A stretch of 64,000 bases of DNA from a virus, in IMG/VR virus record IMGVR_UViG_3300031521_001337, positions 149,487-213,486 of that record. One strand, written 5' to 3'. Position numbers and translations under genes: made by a program. The notes under the pieces are model-generated. The model searched no databases. It saw only the letters and a list, made by a program, of their open reading frames with translations, and was not told where the DNA came from. This document shows, piece after piece, positions 45,673 through 54,326 of the stretch; positions within the stretch are counted from its first letter, which is position 1, and the number at the start of each line of letters is the position of its first letter.

Positions 45673-46891
45673 CATTTTTTTGTGTATTTACAATTTGTGT
45701 TTCTTTTACTGCATTTTGCAGCGTAATAGTATTTACTTGTACAAAACTATTATCACCATTATCTATAGCAGGTAAATCTAATTCCTTTCTAATTTCGTTA
45801 ACTGTCATTACACCAATTTGGAAAAGCTTATTAAAATACTCTGCTTGTGATACTTTATCGGCTCTCAATAAAACAGAAGTATCAAATCTAACATCTATAG
45901 TATCTCGTTCAGATGGTTTATATAGTTTGCGTTCAAATTCCAGTTCTATCTTTTCTAATAAAGGGGAAAGTGTATCTGTGAGGAATGCTAACTGTGTAGC
46001 TTCTACAGTTGCATAATTAGCTTGTGTAAGATCAAAACATTTCATTGGTGAAACACCAAAGAATCTACAAACATCAATTACATTAAATTGTCTTGTTTCT
46101 AAAAGTTGTGCATCTACAGGACTAACTGTTATAGGTTGAAAATTCATATTACCTTCTAATACAGCTATCCCGTTAGGTGTTCCAGTAGAAGCATTAAATG
46201 AAGTTTGTCAAGCTGCTTTTAAATCTTGTTTTTGTTCTGGAAGTAGTGAACCATCAACTTTTAAAATACCTGCTAAATTAGCACCACCTTTAAAAAATCC
46301 TGCTGCGTGTGCTTCTGAATCTGTAGCTAACCCAAGTGTTAACCTTGCGTGTTCCAGTGTACTTATTCCACGAATACCATCATAACTAAAGTTTAGTATA
46401 TGAATCATATTAATAGGCTCTACTAAAGCATTAAAACCAGTAATTGAATACATCAATTTATTATTTTGTATATCTGTTGTAACTACTGTTACTCACGAAC
46501 TATCTATAAATTGCAATGCTATTACATTACCGCTTCGATCTCTTTCTATATAAGCATAAGCATTACCCTTTAAAAGTACACTTTGAACTAATGTTTTCAT
46601 AAAAGTAAACCTGCTCATTTTATTGTTCGGTTCACTATTTAAAAGTCTATATGTAGGGTGTGTTTTATGCTTTGTTTTATAACCGTTATTGTCGATTAAA
46701 TAAGGTTCTAAAGGTAATTGTGCAACAGAATCACTAATCACTTCTACACATCTATAAACAGCAGGTAGAAGCATAGCTTTGTTAGTTGTATAACCGCTTT
46801 GTGAATTATACATCAAAGAATCAAAAAAGCTTCTTTTTTCTGTTATAGGTGCAGGTGTTGATTTCTTTTTAAATCAGTCATTAAATGCCAT
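45653..46891 (-). CDS. portal protein
   Basis: A 412-residue HK97-type portal, ATG 46891 to TAG 45653, joined across TGA at 46871, 46493 and 46208. Diagnostic segments are AVYRCVEVISDSVAQLPLEP, LLKGNAYAYIERDRSGNV and FNVIDVCRFFGVSPMKC. It forms the dodecameric ring through which TerL pumps DNA. The start lies 11 bp after the TerL stop and the end overlaps the protease start. Confidence 0.9.
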
Positions 46892-46901
46892 TTGTATTAT
46901 G

Positions 46902-48515
46902 TTAAATTGTGTTTGAATAATGAGGAACTTGTAAATACATACCTAAAGCTTGTATCATAGAAATTACACCATCAATTTTATTATTGTCTATATATTTTAC
47001 TGGTTTTGTGTTACCATTTTGATCTGATTTTAAAACTACATTTTTAAAGCAGAATCTGTTGATCTCATTGTTATCAATAACTGCTTTGTCAGATAATATA
47101 AGCCTTTCTATTTCTTTGGTTGGTCTATTAAAGTTTCCAATTGTTTGAGAATAAACTTCAAGTGGTAAACCTTTAGCAGTTGCATCAATTGCTCACTGAG
47201 TAGAATTATAGCTGTCATATCCAATTACTTGTATATTTACAATCTGTGAATACTTCATCAAATCGTTAGTTATATATTCATAATCGGTTACATTGCCAGG
47301 CGTTACAGTTAGTTGCCCTTTTCGCTTTCAATCTTTATATAATTCTTTGTTAGACTTAGTTCTTAAAGCTTCTTCTGGAAGGTAGTAATGAGTTTTGAAA
47401 TAGTATTTATTATCATTTACAACTAAATAAGAAACAGCAGTTAAATCTGATGTTTGACCTAAATCAACACCAACATAACAAGCTTTACCTTTAAAATCAT
47501 TTAGATCAATATTTTTACTACAGCTTAGAATATAATCATCTGGTAGCCAAACATTCTCAGAATCACACCAAAGATTTAGTGTTTTAGTTTTTATACCAGT
47601 TTCTTCTGATGGGTTGTTTTTAGCCTGTTGAACTTGTTCTTTAATATATTTAGAAGGAACTGTTACACCTAAATTAGGTGCGCATTTAATTCAATTATTT
47701 TTATCAGTTCAATCATCATCAACATCTAAAGAGAAGATAGCTATAAACATAGAATCATCTGTTTTTACAGCATTTAGAACTTCTATTGCTACTGTTCTTA
47801 GTTGATAGCAGGGTAAGGACTTATTAAAGCCAGCAGTGGTTATTGTACACAAATGAGGATTGTTTCTCATTCCCATACTAGACTTTATTACATCTCTAAC
47901 TTTACTGGTGGGTGCTGCGTGGTATTCATCTAGTAAACCAAATGATGCATTAAAGCCGTCCAATTTTGAATCATCAGCGGCTAATACTTTAAGTTTACTG
48001 TTTGTGAGGTTGAATTTTATTTCTGCTCTATATGGAGTAAAATATTTTGTTTTGGGATCAATTCCTTTTACAAAAACAGAACACATATCAAAAGCAATTT
48101 TTGCTTGTTCTTTACTGTTTGCAGCTAAAAGAACTTCTGCACCTTCTTCGTTATCTGCAATTAGATAATATAAACATAACGCTGCTGCTAATGCTGTTTT
48201 GCCTTGTTTTCTACTTACTTCTATATAAGAACTAGAAAACCTTCTTGTTCCAGTTTCTTTTCAGTAGAAGCCAATAATATTTGCAATTAAAAAAGTTTGC
48301 CAAGGTTCTAATATAAATGGTTTACTTGAATGATTTCCAGTGAAGTGTTTTAAAGTTGCTATAAACTCAATAGCTCGATCAACTTTATCTTCTCTAAATT
48401 CTAAATCATCTCTGAGTAAATCACTTTTAAATCTCTCACAAGCTAATTGAATATTTTTACCTGTTACTATACTACCATCTAGCACATTATTTACATATTG
48501 ATAATATAGTTTCAT
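46902..48515 (-). CDS. terL: terminase large subunit
   Basis: A 537-residue TerL, joined across TGA at 48261, 47709, 47691, 47328 and 47194. The ATPase has Walker A SRKQGKT at residues 101-107 and Walker B GLLDE with Asp197-Glu198. The RNase H-like nuclease begins YVGVDLGQTSDLTA near residue 335. It cuts concatemers and drives packaging. Together with TerS it opens the leftward late operon. The many TGA codons mean no functional packaging motor can be made without Trp at UGA. Confidence 0.93.
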
Positions 48516-48517
48516 TG

Positions 48518-48898
48518 TTACCTCGTTTCTTTACCTTGTTTTATAAATTGCTCAAATGGTGAATCCTCATCGCTTTCATTATCTTTTTGTATTAGTTTGG
48601 TTCTAGCCTTTGCAGTTAGTCCAAATTCTAACATAACTTTCATAGCCTGTGTTTGTGCATCTTTAGCCACCTTGATTAATGGGTGTTGTGCTATATTACC
48701 TCTATCACTTTCGACAGTTAAACCATCTTTTTCTAATTGCTTAGAAGCCTTTATAAACATTGAATAATTACGAGCTAACATAGTTAGTGCAGCACTATCA
48801 ACTTCTTCTAGTATTCCACTAGATTCTAGTTTAGATAATACATCCTGCATATAAACAGTAGCATCTTTTTCAATATCCTTTGGTATTTGTCATTTCAT
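48518..48898 (-). CDS. terS: terminase small subunit (P27-like)
   Basis: A 126-residue protein starting MKWQIPKDIEKDATVYMQDV, with Trp3 from TGA. Helical regions (AALTMLARNYSMFIKASKQL) and a Glu/Asp-rich C-terminus fit P27-family small terminases that recognise the packaging site. It lies 2 bp before TerL and is the first gene of the leftward late operon, beginning next to the divergent intergenic region. Confidence 0.82.
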
Positions 48899-49158
48899 AT
48901 TATTTTGTGTTTTTGTGTTGTTATACTCATAAAGATATAAACTTCAAGACTGTAACACAAAATTTATAAAAATAATCAACATCTAAAATATTAATTGTAA
49001 GCACTCTTAAACATATAAAATCAATTAATCACTCAAATAAATAACATATAAGTTAGCTTCATAACTACCTCATTACTATGTTTACACATAAATAGTATTT
49101 ATAGTTTTTATGTTAAGAAATTGTTGTAATTTTGTAGTCTAATCAAAATCAAATAATT
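48899..49158. promoter_or_regulatory. divergent late/early control region
   Basis: A 260-bp, very AT-rich gap between leftward terS and rightward early genes. On the plus strand TAATTTTG (49127-49134) fits the Bacteroidota -7 box TAnnTTTG, 25 bp before the RHH gene's ATG, with a weak -33 (TTTA) upstream. No convincing minus-strand promoter box was picked out. No tRNA or hairpin seen. Confidence 0.5.
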
Positions 49159-49347
49159 ATGAAAAAGAACACCAAAACAAAAACTCTCAATTGTCGACTA
49201 GAATTTGATACTTATGAAAATTTAGAATTAATGAGTAAATCAACTAATACATCAAAATCAAAGCTAGTTAGAATGATATTAAATGACTGATTTAAAGATA
49301 AAGAAGAACTATTAAACCAATACTATGAAAAAACAAAAACAGACTAA
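49159..49347 (+). CDS. ribbon-helix-helix regulator
   Basis: A 62-residue protein (MKKNTKTKTLNCRLEFDTYE) with a strand followed by ENLELMSKSTNTSKSKLVRM and LNDWFKDKEELL, the RHH pattern of small DNA-binding repressors. The Trp is a TGA. As the first early gene, 25 bp from a promoter box, it may regulate its own operon. The 3' end overlaps the next gene by 23 bp. Confidence 0.72.
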
Positions 49348-49792
49348 AGAAACACTATTACAATACATCTTTGATTATGGAATAGAAAACACTTGTAAAG
49401 AATGAAATATTACAGAAGAACAATTAGATAAAATATTGAATCCTGTTGTAGATTCTAATCCTAAAAATAGAAACTTAAAAACCAATTTAATTACTATAAA
49501 TGCTGAAGTATCTAATATCATATCAAAGAATTATACTAAACTTTGAGATAAATATGTGAAGGATAAAGAAAGACTTTCAATGTGTCAAACATCAGAGGAT
49601 ATATTCCACAACACACTTTTAAAAGTGATGGAAGAACTGTCTGAACTTGATGAAAAACAAGTACTAGAATATATAGATTATAAGCTTAAAATGGTAAATT
49701 TCCAGATAAAACAAGATCAAAAAGAACTATACAAACATCAAATATATTTGGAAGATGCCGACAATCAACAAGCCCCAGAAACAGAATATTAA
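49325..49792 (+). CDS. hypothetical early protein
   Basis: A 155-residue Lys/Glu-rich helical protein starting MKKQKQTKETLLQYIFDYGI, with TGA-encoded Trp in CKEWNITEEQ and YTKLWDKYVK. EDIFHNTLLKVMEEL is loosely like the sigma-70 region 2 helix of ECF factors, but I do not consider this enough to name it. It overlaps both neighbouring genes, so is part of the early operon. Confidence 0.6.
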
Positions 49793-50060
49793 ATCAAACA
49801 ATACTAAGGCAAGACAAGCTGTGTATAACACCACCAGATGAAAGAAACTAAGGTTATCTAAAATGATGGACAATCCACTTTGTGAGGTCTGTTTAGCTAA
49901 AGATATAATTACAGTAGGTGAAGATATACATCATATTATTTCTTTCTTATCTACAGATGATTCAAATAAAAGATCAAATTTAGCATACGATTATAACAAT
50001 TTACAAACAGTATGCAAAACCTGTCATCAAAAAATACATAATGGAAACACAAATAATTAA
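49755..50060 (+). CDS. HNH endonuclease (terminase-associated type)
   Basis: A 101-residue HNH protein starting MPTINKPQKQNIKSNNTKAR, with TGA-encoded Trp in TTRWKKLRLSKM. CEVCLAKDIITVGEDIHHII and NNLQTVCKTCHQKIH give the two zinc CxxC pairs and the H-H...N...H nuclease core. Small HNH proteins of this type, encoded beside terminase genes, help cos cleavage in HK97-like phages. Here it is in the early operon, separated from terS by the divergent promoter. Confidence 0.85.
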
Positions 50061-50532
50061 TAATTGAAATAACTATTCTATTTCTAATACTGGAATTGTT
50101 ACTAATATAAAAACCGAAAAAGAATTAAAAGCTATTATTAGATCAAATGGTTATCTACAAGTAAATTTATCTATAAACGGTAATAGAAAAAGTGTAATGA
50201 TTCATCAACTAGTAGCAGAAGCATTTTTAGATAAACCTTTAGATTATGGTATCAATAAAGTGATTAATCATATAGATGGTAATAAACAGAATAACAATTG
50301 ATTAAATTTAGAATACATTACTCAAAAAGAGAATATAAAACACGCTATTAATACTGGTTTAATGGATTTTAATGGTGAAAATAGTTGCAACTCTAAATTA
50401 ACCAATATTGAAGCAAATAAAATTAGAAATATATATTTATCCGAGAAAATTAGTTTAATGAATTTAGCTAAACGGTATAATGTAAGTGAAAGAACAATTG
50501 GTAGAATTATTCATAATGAAACTTATAAATAA
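50041..50532 (+). CDS. NUMOD4/HNH homing endonuclease
   Basis: A 163-residue protein starting METQIINNWNNYSISNTGIV, the NUMOD4 opening, followed by MIHQLVAEAF and INHIDGNKQNNNWLNLEYIT (HNH_3). A C-terminal helix-turn-helix (MNLAKRYNVSERTIGRI) follows. Both Trp codons are TGA. It overlaps the HNH gene by 20 bp and is a paralogue in architecture of the gene at 56.9 kb. Selfish homing activity inferred. Confidence 0.85.
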
Positions 50533-50654
50533 TTTGTAAGGAATGCCACCAGAGGCTTCACAACCCCAAAATCCCAAAATTAGCCTTCTAAAATCCCGAA
50601 ATTTAGGCTACAGTTATACCTCACAACTATGTTTAAGAAAGGTCATACTTTATA

Positions 50655-50685
50655 GATTTTAAGTGAGTTAATATCGGTAACTTTG
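50655..50685 (+). promoter_or_regulatory. promoter-like element inside early noncoding gap
   Basis: TAACTTTG at 50678-50685 fits the Bacteroidota -7 box; a TTTT tract at 50657-50660 lies at the right distance for the -33 region. Confidence 0.5.
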
Positions 50686-50691
50686 TATCAG

Positions 50692-50787
50692 AATTTAAAA
50701 ATAGTAATTGTCGTAAGTTACTGTATTAAAAGTTGTTTGAAATAGATAATCGGAAATAAGGCGTTTAAAACACGCCTTATTTTTTTA
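50692..50787 (+). ncRNA. candidate small RNA or leader RNA
   Basis: Transcription from the TAACTTTG box would begin near 50692 and meet a strong terminator at 50754-50787, giving a transcript of about 95 nt with no ORF of note. It lies in the 297-bp gap (50533-50829) between the NUMOD4 gene and the replication genes. The rest of the gap has only short GC-richer sequence (about 50540-50600) with no structure I can name. Role unknown. Confidence 0.4.
50754..50787 (+). terminator. intrinsic terminator
   Basis: AAATAAGGCGT-TTAAAAC-ACGCCTTATTT followed by TTTT on the plus strand; a strong rho-independent type signal 42 bp before the next start. Confidence 0.85.
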
Positions 50788-50829
50788 ATCCGACAGGACA
50801 ACAAATAAAACAAAATAACAATAAATAAT

Positions 50830-50994
50830 ATGTGAAAATACAAAAACGAAATTTACGAAACACAAAAAGAAATTAGAGTAAAATGTGGTTTGTCCGGCTC
50901 AGTTCTACGAGCAAAAATAAAAGATAATGAAATAGTAAAAATTGAAAATACAGGTTGCCAAACTTATGAAAACTTACACTACAATATCAAATAA
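50830..50994 (+). CDS. small hypothetical early protein
   Basis: A 54-residue basic protein (MWKYKNEIYETQKEIRVKCG) whose Trp2 is TGA. It resembles short NUMOD1-like helix-turn-helix pieces (KEIRVKCGLSGSVLRAKI) and could be a remnant or a small DNA-binding protein. It overlaps the replication gene by 29 bp. Confidence 0.5.
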
Positions 50995-51718
50995 TATTGG
51001 GAAATACTTAAACTTTGAGGATACATTTAGATATACTTGTTTAACTTTTACCCCAACGAAAGAAAATAACTCATTTACGGATTCAACATTTAAACAAATA
51101 ATGTGATTAACCAAAGATACATCAGAGAATACTATTAAGGATTTTGTAAGTAGACTTAGAAAATCTGGATTTATTGAAATTGAATCATACTTTGAAACTT
51201 CACATATAAAAAGAAACAAATACTATATGAAAAAAGACACTGTAAATTTTAGAATGATAGGTAATGAAATAATTGATCTGGATTTAAAACCTGCTCACAA
51301 AGGCTTTTTAATACAACTATTTGGATTATGTCTTAATAATACTAGAAGGTGTGAATTTACCGATTCAAAAATAGCCCAAGAATTGAATGTCGCTCCTTCT
51401 ACGGTGGGAAAATATACAAAAGAACTAATTGTATTAGGACATCTAAAGAAGTTGAAAAAAGGCTATGAAATACAAGGTGAGCATTTTATTAATGTAATTA
51501 CTGAAAAGGAAAAAATTAGAATTGAAGAATTGGAATTTGTGAAACAAAAATCAGAAGAACTTAAACAATTATATCCAAATAATTTCATTTCAAATATTAT
51601 TGATAATACTAACTGAAATAATGTTTTGTTCCCTAAGCAATATATTTTAGCAATAGAAGCTGGAGTTGCAAATTTCCCCAAATTAGAAATTAAAAATGAT
51701 GAAGAAATTGTTGTATAA
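50966..51718 (+). CDS. winged-helix replication-initiation-like protein
   Basis: A 250-residue protein starting MKTYTTISNNIGKYLNFEDT, with TGA-encoded Trp in FKQIMWLTKDTSENTIKDFV and NTNWNNVLFP. Two winged-helix modules are visible: ENTIKDFVSRLRKSGFIEIE and DSKIAQELNVAPSTVGKYTK, each followed by a wing. This layout is typical of phage replication initiators and DnaD/RepA-like proteins. Short iteron-like repeats lie directly downstream. A transcription regulator is the alternative. Confidence 0.65.
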
Positions 51719-51773
51719 GCAATTTAAAAAATCTTCGATTTTCCACCTATGTGAATTTCCACTAGACCCCTAT

Positions 51774-51805
51774 ACTATAATACCTAACTATAATACCTAC
51801 TATAT
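51774..51805. repeat. iteron-like direct repeats downstream of replication gene
   Basis: ACTATAATACCT occurs at 51774-51785 and 51787-51798, with a partial third copy (ACTATA) starting at 51799. The 12-13 bp spacing and position beside the winged-helix gene resemble initiator-binding iterons. The surrounding 130-bp gap also holds the small hairpin GGTGC-TTT-GCACC. Confidence 0.4.
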
Positions 51806-51848
51806 GGTGCTTTGCACCTTCAAAAAAAACCTATAAAATCAAACAACT

Positions 51849-51917
51849 ATGAATACAATTATCATTTTACTCTTTGGAATCTTTTTACAACTTGTAATTC
51901 TCAACACTAAAAACTAA
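51849..51917 (+). CDS. possible 22-aa membrane peptide
   Basis: MNTIIILLFGIFLQLVILNT-KN is one hydrophobic helix with a short polar tail. It sits in the early operon with 6 bp to the next ATG. It may be translated, but at this length coding is uncertain. Confidence 0.35.
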   Translation: MNTIIILLFGIFLQLVILNTKN

Positions 51918-51923
51918 ACAACT

Positions 51924-52169
51924 ATGAACGAACTTATGACAGAACAAGAATTTGATAGATTTATCAAAAATGCAGCATTACTTTTATCTGTAAGTAATTT
52001 AAACAATGAAATTAAATTGGATGAAATGGAATCCAAATGAGATGCAAAGTGTGCTGAAATAGAAGCTACGTTTGCCGATTTTGATAAACGATTAACGGAG
52101 CTAGAAACTATTTTAAATGTAAAACCTCGCACAAAAGCAATTAAAAGACCTTGACAAGATGAGAAATAA
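51924..52169 (+). CDS. small hypothetical early protein
   Basis: An 81-residue acidic helical protein starting MNELMTEQEFDRFIKNAALL, with Trp at two TGA codons (ESKWDAK, KRPWQDEK). A likely coiled coil spans residues 30-65. Overlaps the nuclease gene by 11 bp. Function unknown. Confidence 0.6.
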
Positions 52170-52665
52170 TAGAGAAAAAGAATCACTTAAATTAGTATCT
52201 GATTTGATAAAACAACAATTTGGAGATATTCAAGTATGAGAAAGTAAAGATAGATTTGCACATTATGATTTGTTTCTCAAATACAAAGAACAAAATGTAT
52301 TTTTTGAAGTAAAAGAACGTATGAACAAATATGTTGAGCTAGAAAATTTTATTAAATTCAGTAATGAAGGTTGACAATTAGAGATGACTAAATATAACTT
52401 CTTAGTTGGTAAACCCAACAGATATATTAACCTATTTAGGGTTAACGGTGAAATTATTATTATGACTTGAGATATAAACAATATTACCAAAGTACACAAA
52501 GATCTAAATTGTCCAGCAACTACAGAATTTAATAGAAATAACTTTCACAATAAAAGTTCATTATTATTAACCCCAGAAATGGGAATAACTTATATATTAA
52601 AAGATAACAAATATGAAGTTATAGACTTCAAAGAATTAATTACCAAATTGACCAAATTAAACTAA
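52159..52665 (+). CDS. PD-(D/E)XK nuclease-fold protein
   Basis: A 168-residue protein starting MRNNREKESLKLVSDLIKQQ. Asp37 in AHYDLFLKY and the EVK at residues 50-52 (VFFEVKERM) form the D...E-x-K core of restriction-endonuclease-like folds. All three Trp codons (QVWESKD, EGWQLEM, MTWDIN) are TGA. It probably processes phage DNA (recombination or resolvase-like), given its place among replication genes. Specific family not assigned. Confidence 0.68.
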
Positions 52666-52667
52666 CT

Positions 52668-52841
52668 ATGAAAGAACAAACTGAATTACAATTTAAAGTA
52701 AGTATTGAAGATGCAAACATTATATTGAATGCATTAAGTACACAACCATTTAATCAAGTTGTTAAACTGATTGATGACCTGCGAAAACAAGCACACATAC
52801 AATTATATCCAGAATCATTACAAAAACCAAGTAAAGAATAA
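52668..52841 (+). CDS. small hypothetical early protein
   Basis: A 57-residue helical protein starting MKEQTELQFKVSIEDANIIL. The ANIILNALSTQPFNQVVKLI segment is similar in layout to the next small gene, so the two may be diverged duplicates. No Trp. Function unknown. Confidence 0.6.
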   Translation: MKEQTELQFKVSIEDANIILNALSTQPFNQVVKLIDDLRKQAHIQLYPESLQKPSKE

Positions 52842-52846
52842 ACAAA

Positions 52847-53035
52847 ATGGAAAATATTAAATTAGAACTAACTTGACATAAAGTACATAATTTATTAAAA
52901 TTATTAGGTGAACAACCTATTAATGAATATAATGATTTATATAAAACAATAGATGAACAATATCAAAAACAAAAAGATGAACAAATTCAAAAAGAATTTG
53001 AAGAAGCTAAAATTAAACAACCAACTAAAAACTAA
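52847..53035 (+). CDS. small hypothetical early protein
   Basis: A 62-residue protein starting MENIKLELTWHKVHNLLKLL, Trp from TGA, with a charged coiled-coil C-terminus. The strand-helix beginning (LELTWHKVHNLLKLLGEQP) parallels that of the preceding gene. Function unknown. Confidence 0.6.
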
Positions 53036-53040
53036 ACAAA

Positions 53041-53364
53041 ATGGCACTAACTAAAAGAATCGACTTTTTAAACGGAGTAGTAACAGAATCAGCTTATATA
53101 GTTGTAAGCAATATTACTATTGACTGAGATAATAAAACTGCTAATATCAATGTAAAAACATATCTAGATAAAGCAACAAAAGAAGCAGGTTTGCAACCTA
53201 TGCAAACAGAATATCTTCATATCTCAGATAATGCACTTCCAATGCAAACAGAAACACCGGTACTAAACTTTACAAATCATTTTTCTGATGGTAATACTAA
53301 AGTTGATGCTGAAACTTATCTGTTGACACTGGATAAATACAAAGATTGTACAATAGTTGAATAA
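53041..53364 (+). CDS. hypothetical early protein
   Basis: A 107-residue beta-rich protein starting MALTKRIDFLNGVVTESAYI, with a TGA-encoded Trp in ITIDWDNKT. The composition looks like a small beta-sandwich. It is followed with no gap by the GNAT-like gene (ATG directly after TAA). Function unknown. Confidence 0.62.
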
Positions 53365-53688
53365 ATGGAATTAATACAATATGTTCAGTGGTGGGATTAT
53401 CACAAATCAACTCACTATATAAAAATGGATATAGATAAAGTTGTTTATTCTTTTGAATTTAATACATTGACTAATCCAGATGAAATAGTATTATCTGGTG
53501 TATATGTTCAAGAAGATTATAGAGGTAATAATTATTTCTGCGAAATTATGAATATTGTATCAAAATTGGATTACAAAAAAATATGAATACAGGTTTTAAA
53601 AGATTCCAGTATAATTAATAAATACAAAGAATACGGATTTGTTTATGAATTTGAATATGATGATAAATTTGACTGGTATTCCAGATAA
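53365..53688 (+). CDS. GNAT-like N-acetyltransferase
   Basis: A 107-residue protein starting MELIQYVQWWDYHKSTHYIK. LSGVYVQEDYRGNNYFCEIM (about residues 43-62) fits GNAT motif A, with YRGNN in place of the usual R/Q-x-x-G-x-G acetyl-CoA loop. EYGFVYEFEYDD gives motif B. One Trp is TGA (KKIWIQV) and three are TGG. It is the last gene of the rightward early operon. Target unknown; a host-takeover or antidefence role would be inference. Confidence 0.6.
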
Positions 53689-53691
53689 AAC

Positions 53692-53725
53692 AAAAGCTAC
53701 TTAGTTAATTCTAAGTAGCTTTTTT
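53692..53725. terminator. bidirectional terminator between convergent genes
   Basis: AAAAGCTACTTAG-TTAATT-CTAAGTAGCTTTTTT forms a 13-bp stem with A/T runs on both sides, ending the rightward early operon and, in the other direction, the single leftward gene that follows. Confidence 0.87.
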
Positions 53726-53745
53726 GGTTTGTAGTGGTGAAACAT

Positions 53746-54102
53746 TTAGTTTTCTTTAATCTCCTTGATTATTTGAAATAAATGAATTAAATCTATACGA
53801 ATTTGCCGATTTACTTCATCTCTAAAGTCAATAAATATTTCCTTACTTCTTTTAGATGAATTATTTCTGGTTGAATTTGTGTAACTAGATATAACATAAC
53901 TAACTTCTTTTCCACAAGTATGTGAAAGTGAAGAAACAGTATCAAAAGATACATAATCAGGACTAAATTCACGATATAATTCAAAAACTTTATCCGATAA
54001 TGTATTAACGATACGTTTATAATTATAACCATCACTTTCTTCTAATAAACCATTATATAAATGATTTATTTCTATTAATAATTCTTGTTCATTTTGTTTC
54101 AT
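53746..54102 (-). CDS. hypothetical protein
   Basis: A 118-residue, Trp-free helical protein starting MKQNEQELLIEINHLYNGLL with a Ser/Asn/Arg-rich loop (YTNSTRNNSSKRSKEI). It is a lone leftward gene with its own promoter-like box and upstream tandem repeats. In position it could be a lysogeny regulator, but no DNA-binding motif is clear. Confidence 0.6.
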   Translation of the reverse strand: MKQNEQELLIEINHLYNGLLEESDGYNYKRIVNTLSDKVFELYREFSPDYVSFDTVSSLSHTCGKEVSYVISSYTNSTRNNSSKRSKEIFIDFRDEVNRQIRIDLIHLFQIIKEIKEN

Positions 54103-54129
54103 ATTATTTCATATTTTAATGTTTATATG

Positions 54130-54188
54130 CAAATCTAATAAAACTAATCTACTTACTTACAGATATATAGTTAAATGTATAGTTAAAT
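54130..54188 (-). promoter_or_regulatory. promoter-like box with tandem 12-bp repeats
   Basis: TAGATTTG on the minus strand (54130-54137) fits TAnnTTTG. Just upstream, TATAGTTAAAT is repeated with a 12-bp period (54166-54176 and 54178-54188). This may be an operator or activator site for the gene ending at 53746. The rest of the 54.1-54.29 kb gap holds nothing else I can identify. Confidence 0.42.
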
Positions 54189-54290
54189 ATGTAATCAAAT
54201 CTATCTACTTAGTACTACATTAAATTCTACTTTATGAATAGTTTAAATTAGAGATGTTCTAGCAGAAATTACAGTATAATTAGAATGAAT

Positions 54291-54321
54291 AAAAAGCCTA
54301 CTAATTTCTAGTAGGCTTTTT
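54291..54321. terminator. terminator after serine integrase
   Basis: AAAAAGCCTACTA-ATTT-CTAGTAGGCTTTTT directly follows the integrase stop, with runs suited to both strands. Confidence 0.87.
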
Positions 54322-54326
54322 CTGGT

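Noticed and set aside
49325-49792. Phage sigma factor.
   Set aside because: Only one helix loosely resembles sigma region 2 and no region 4 is visible.
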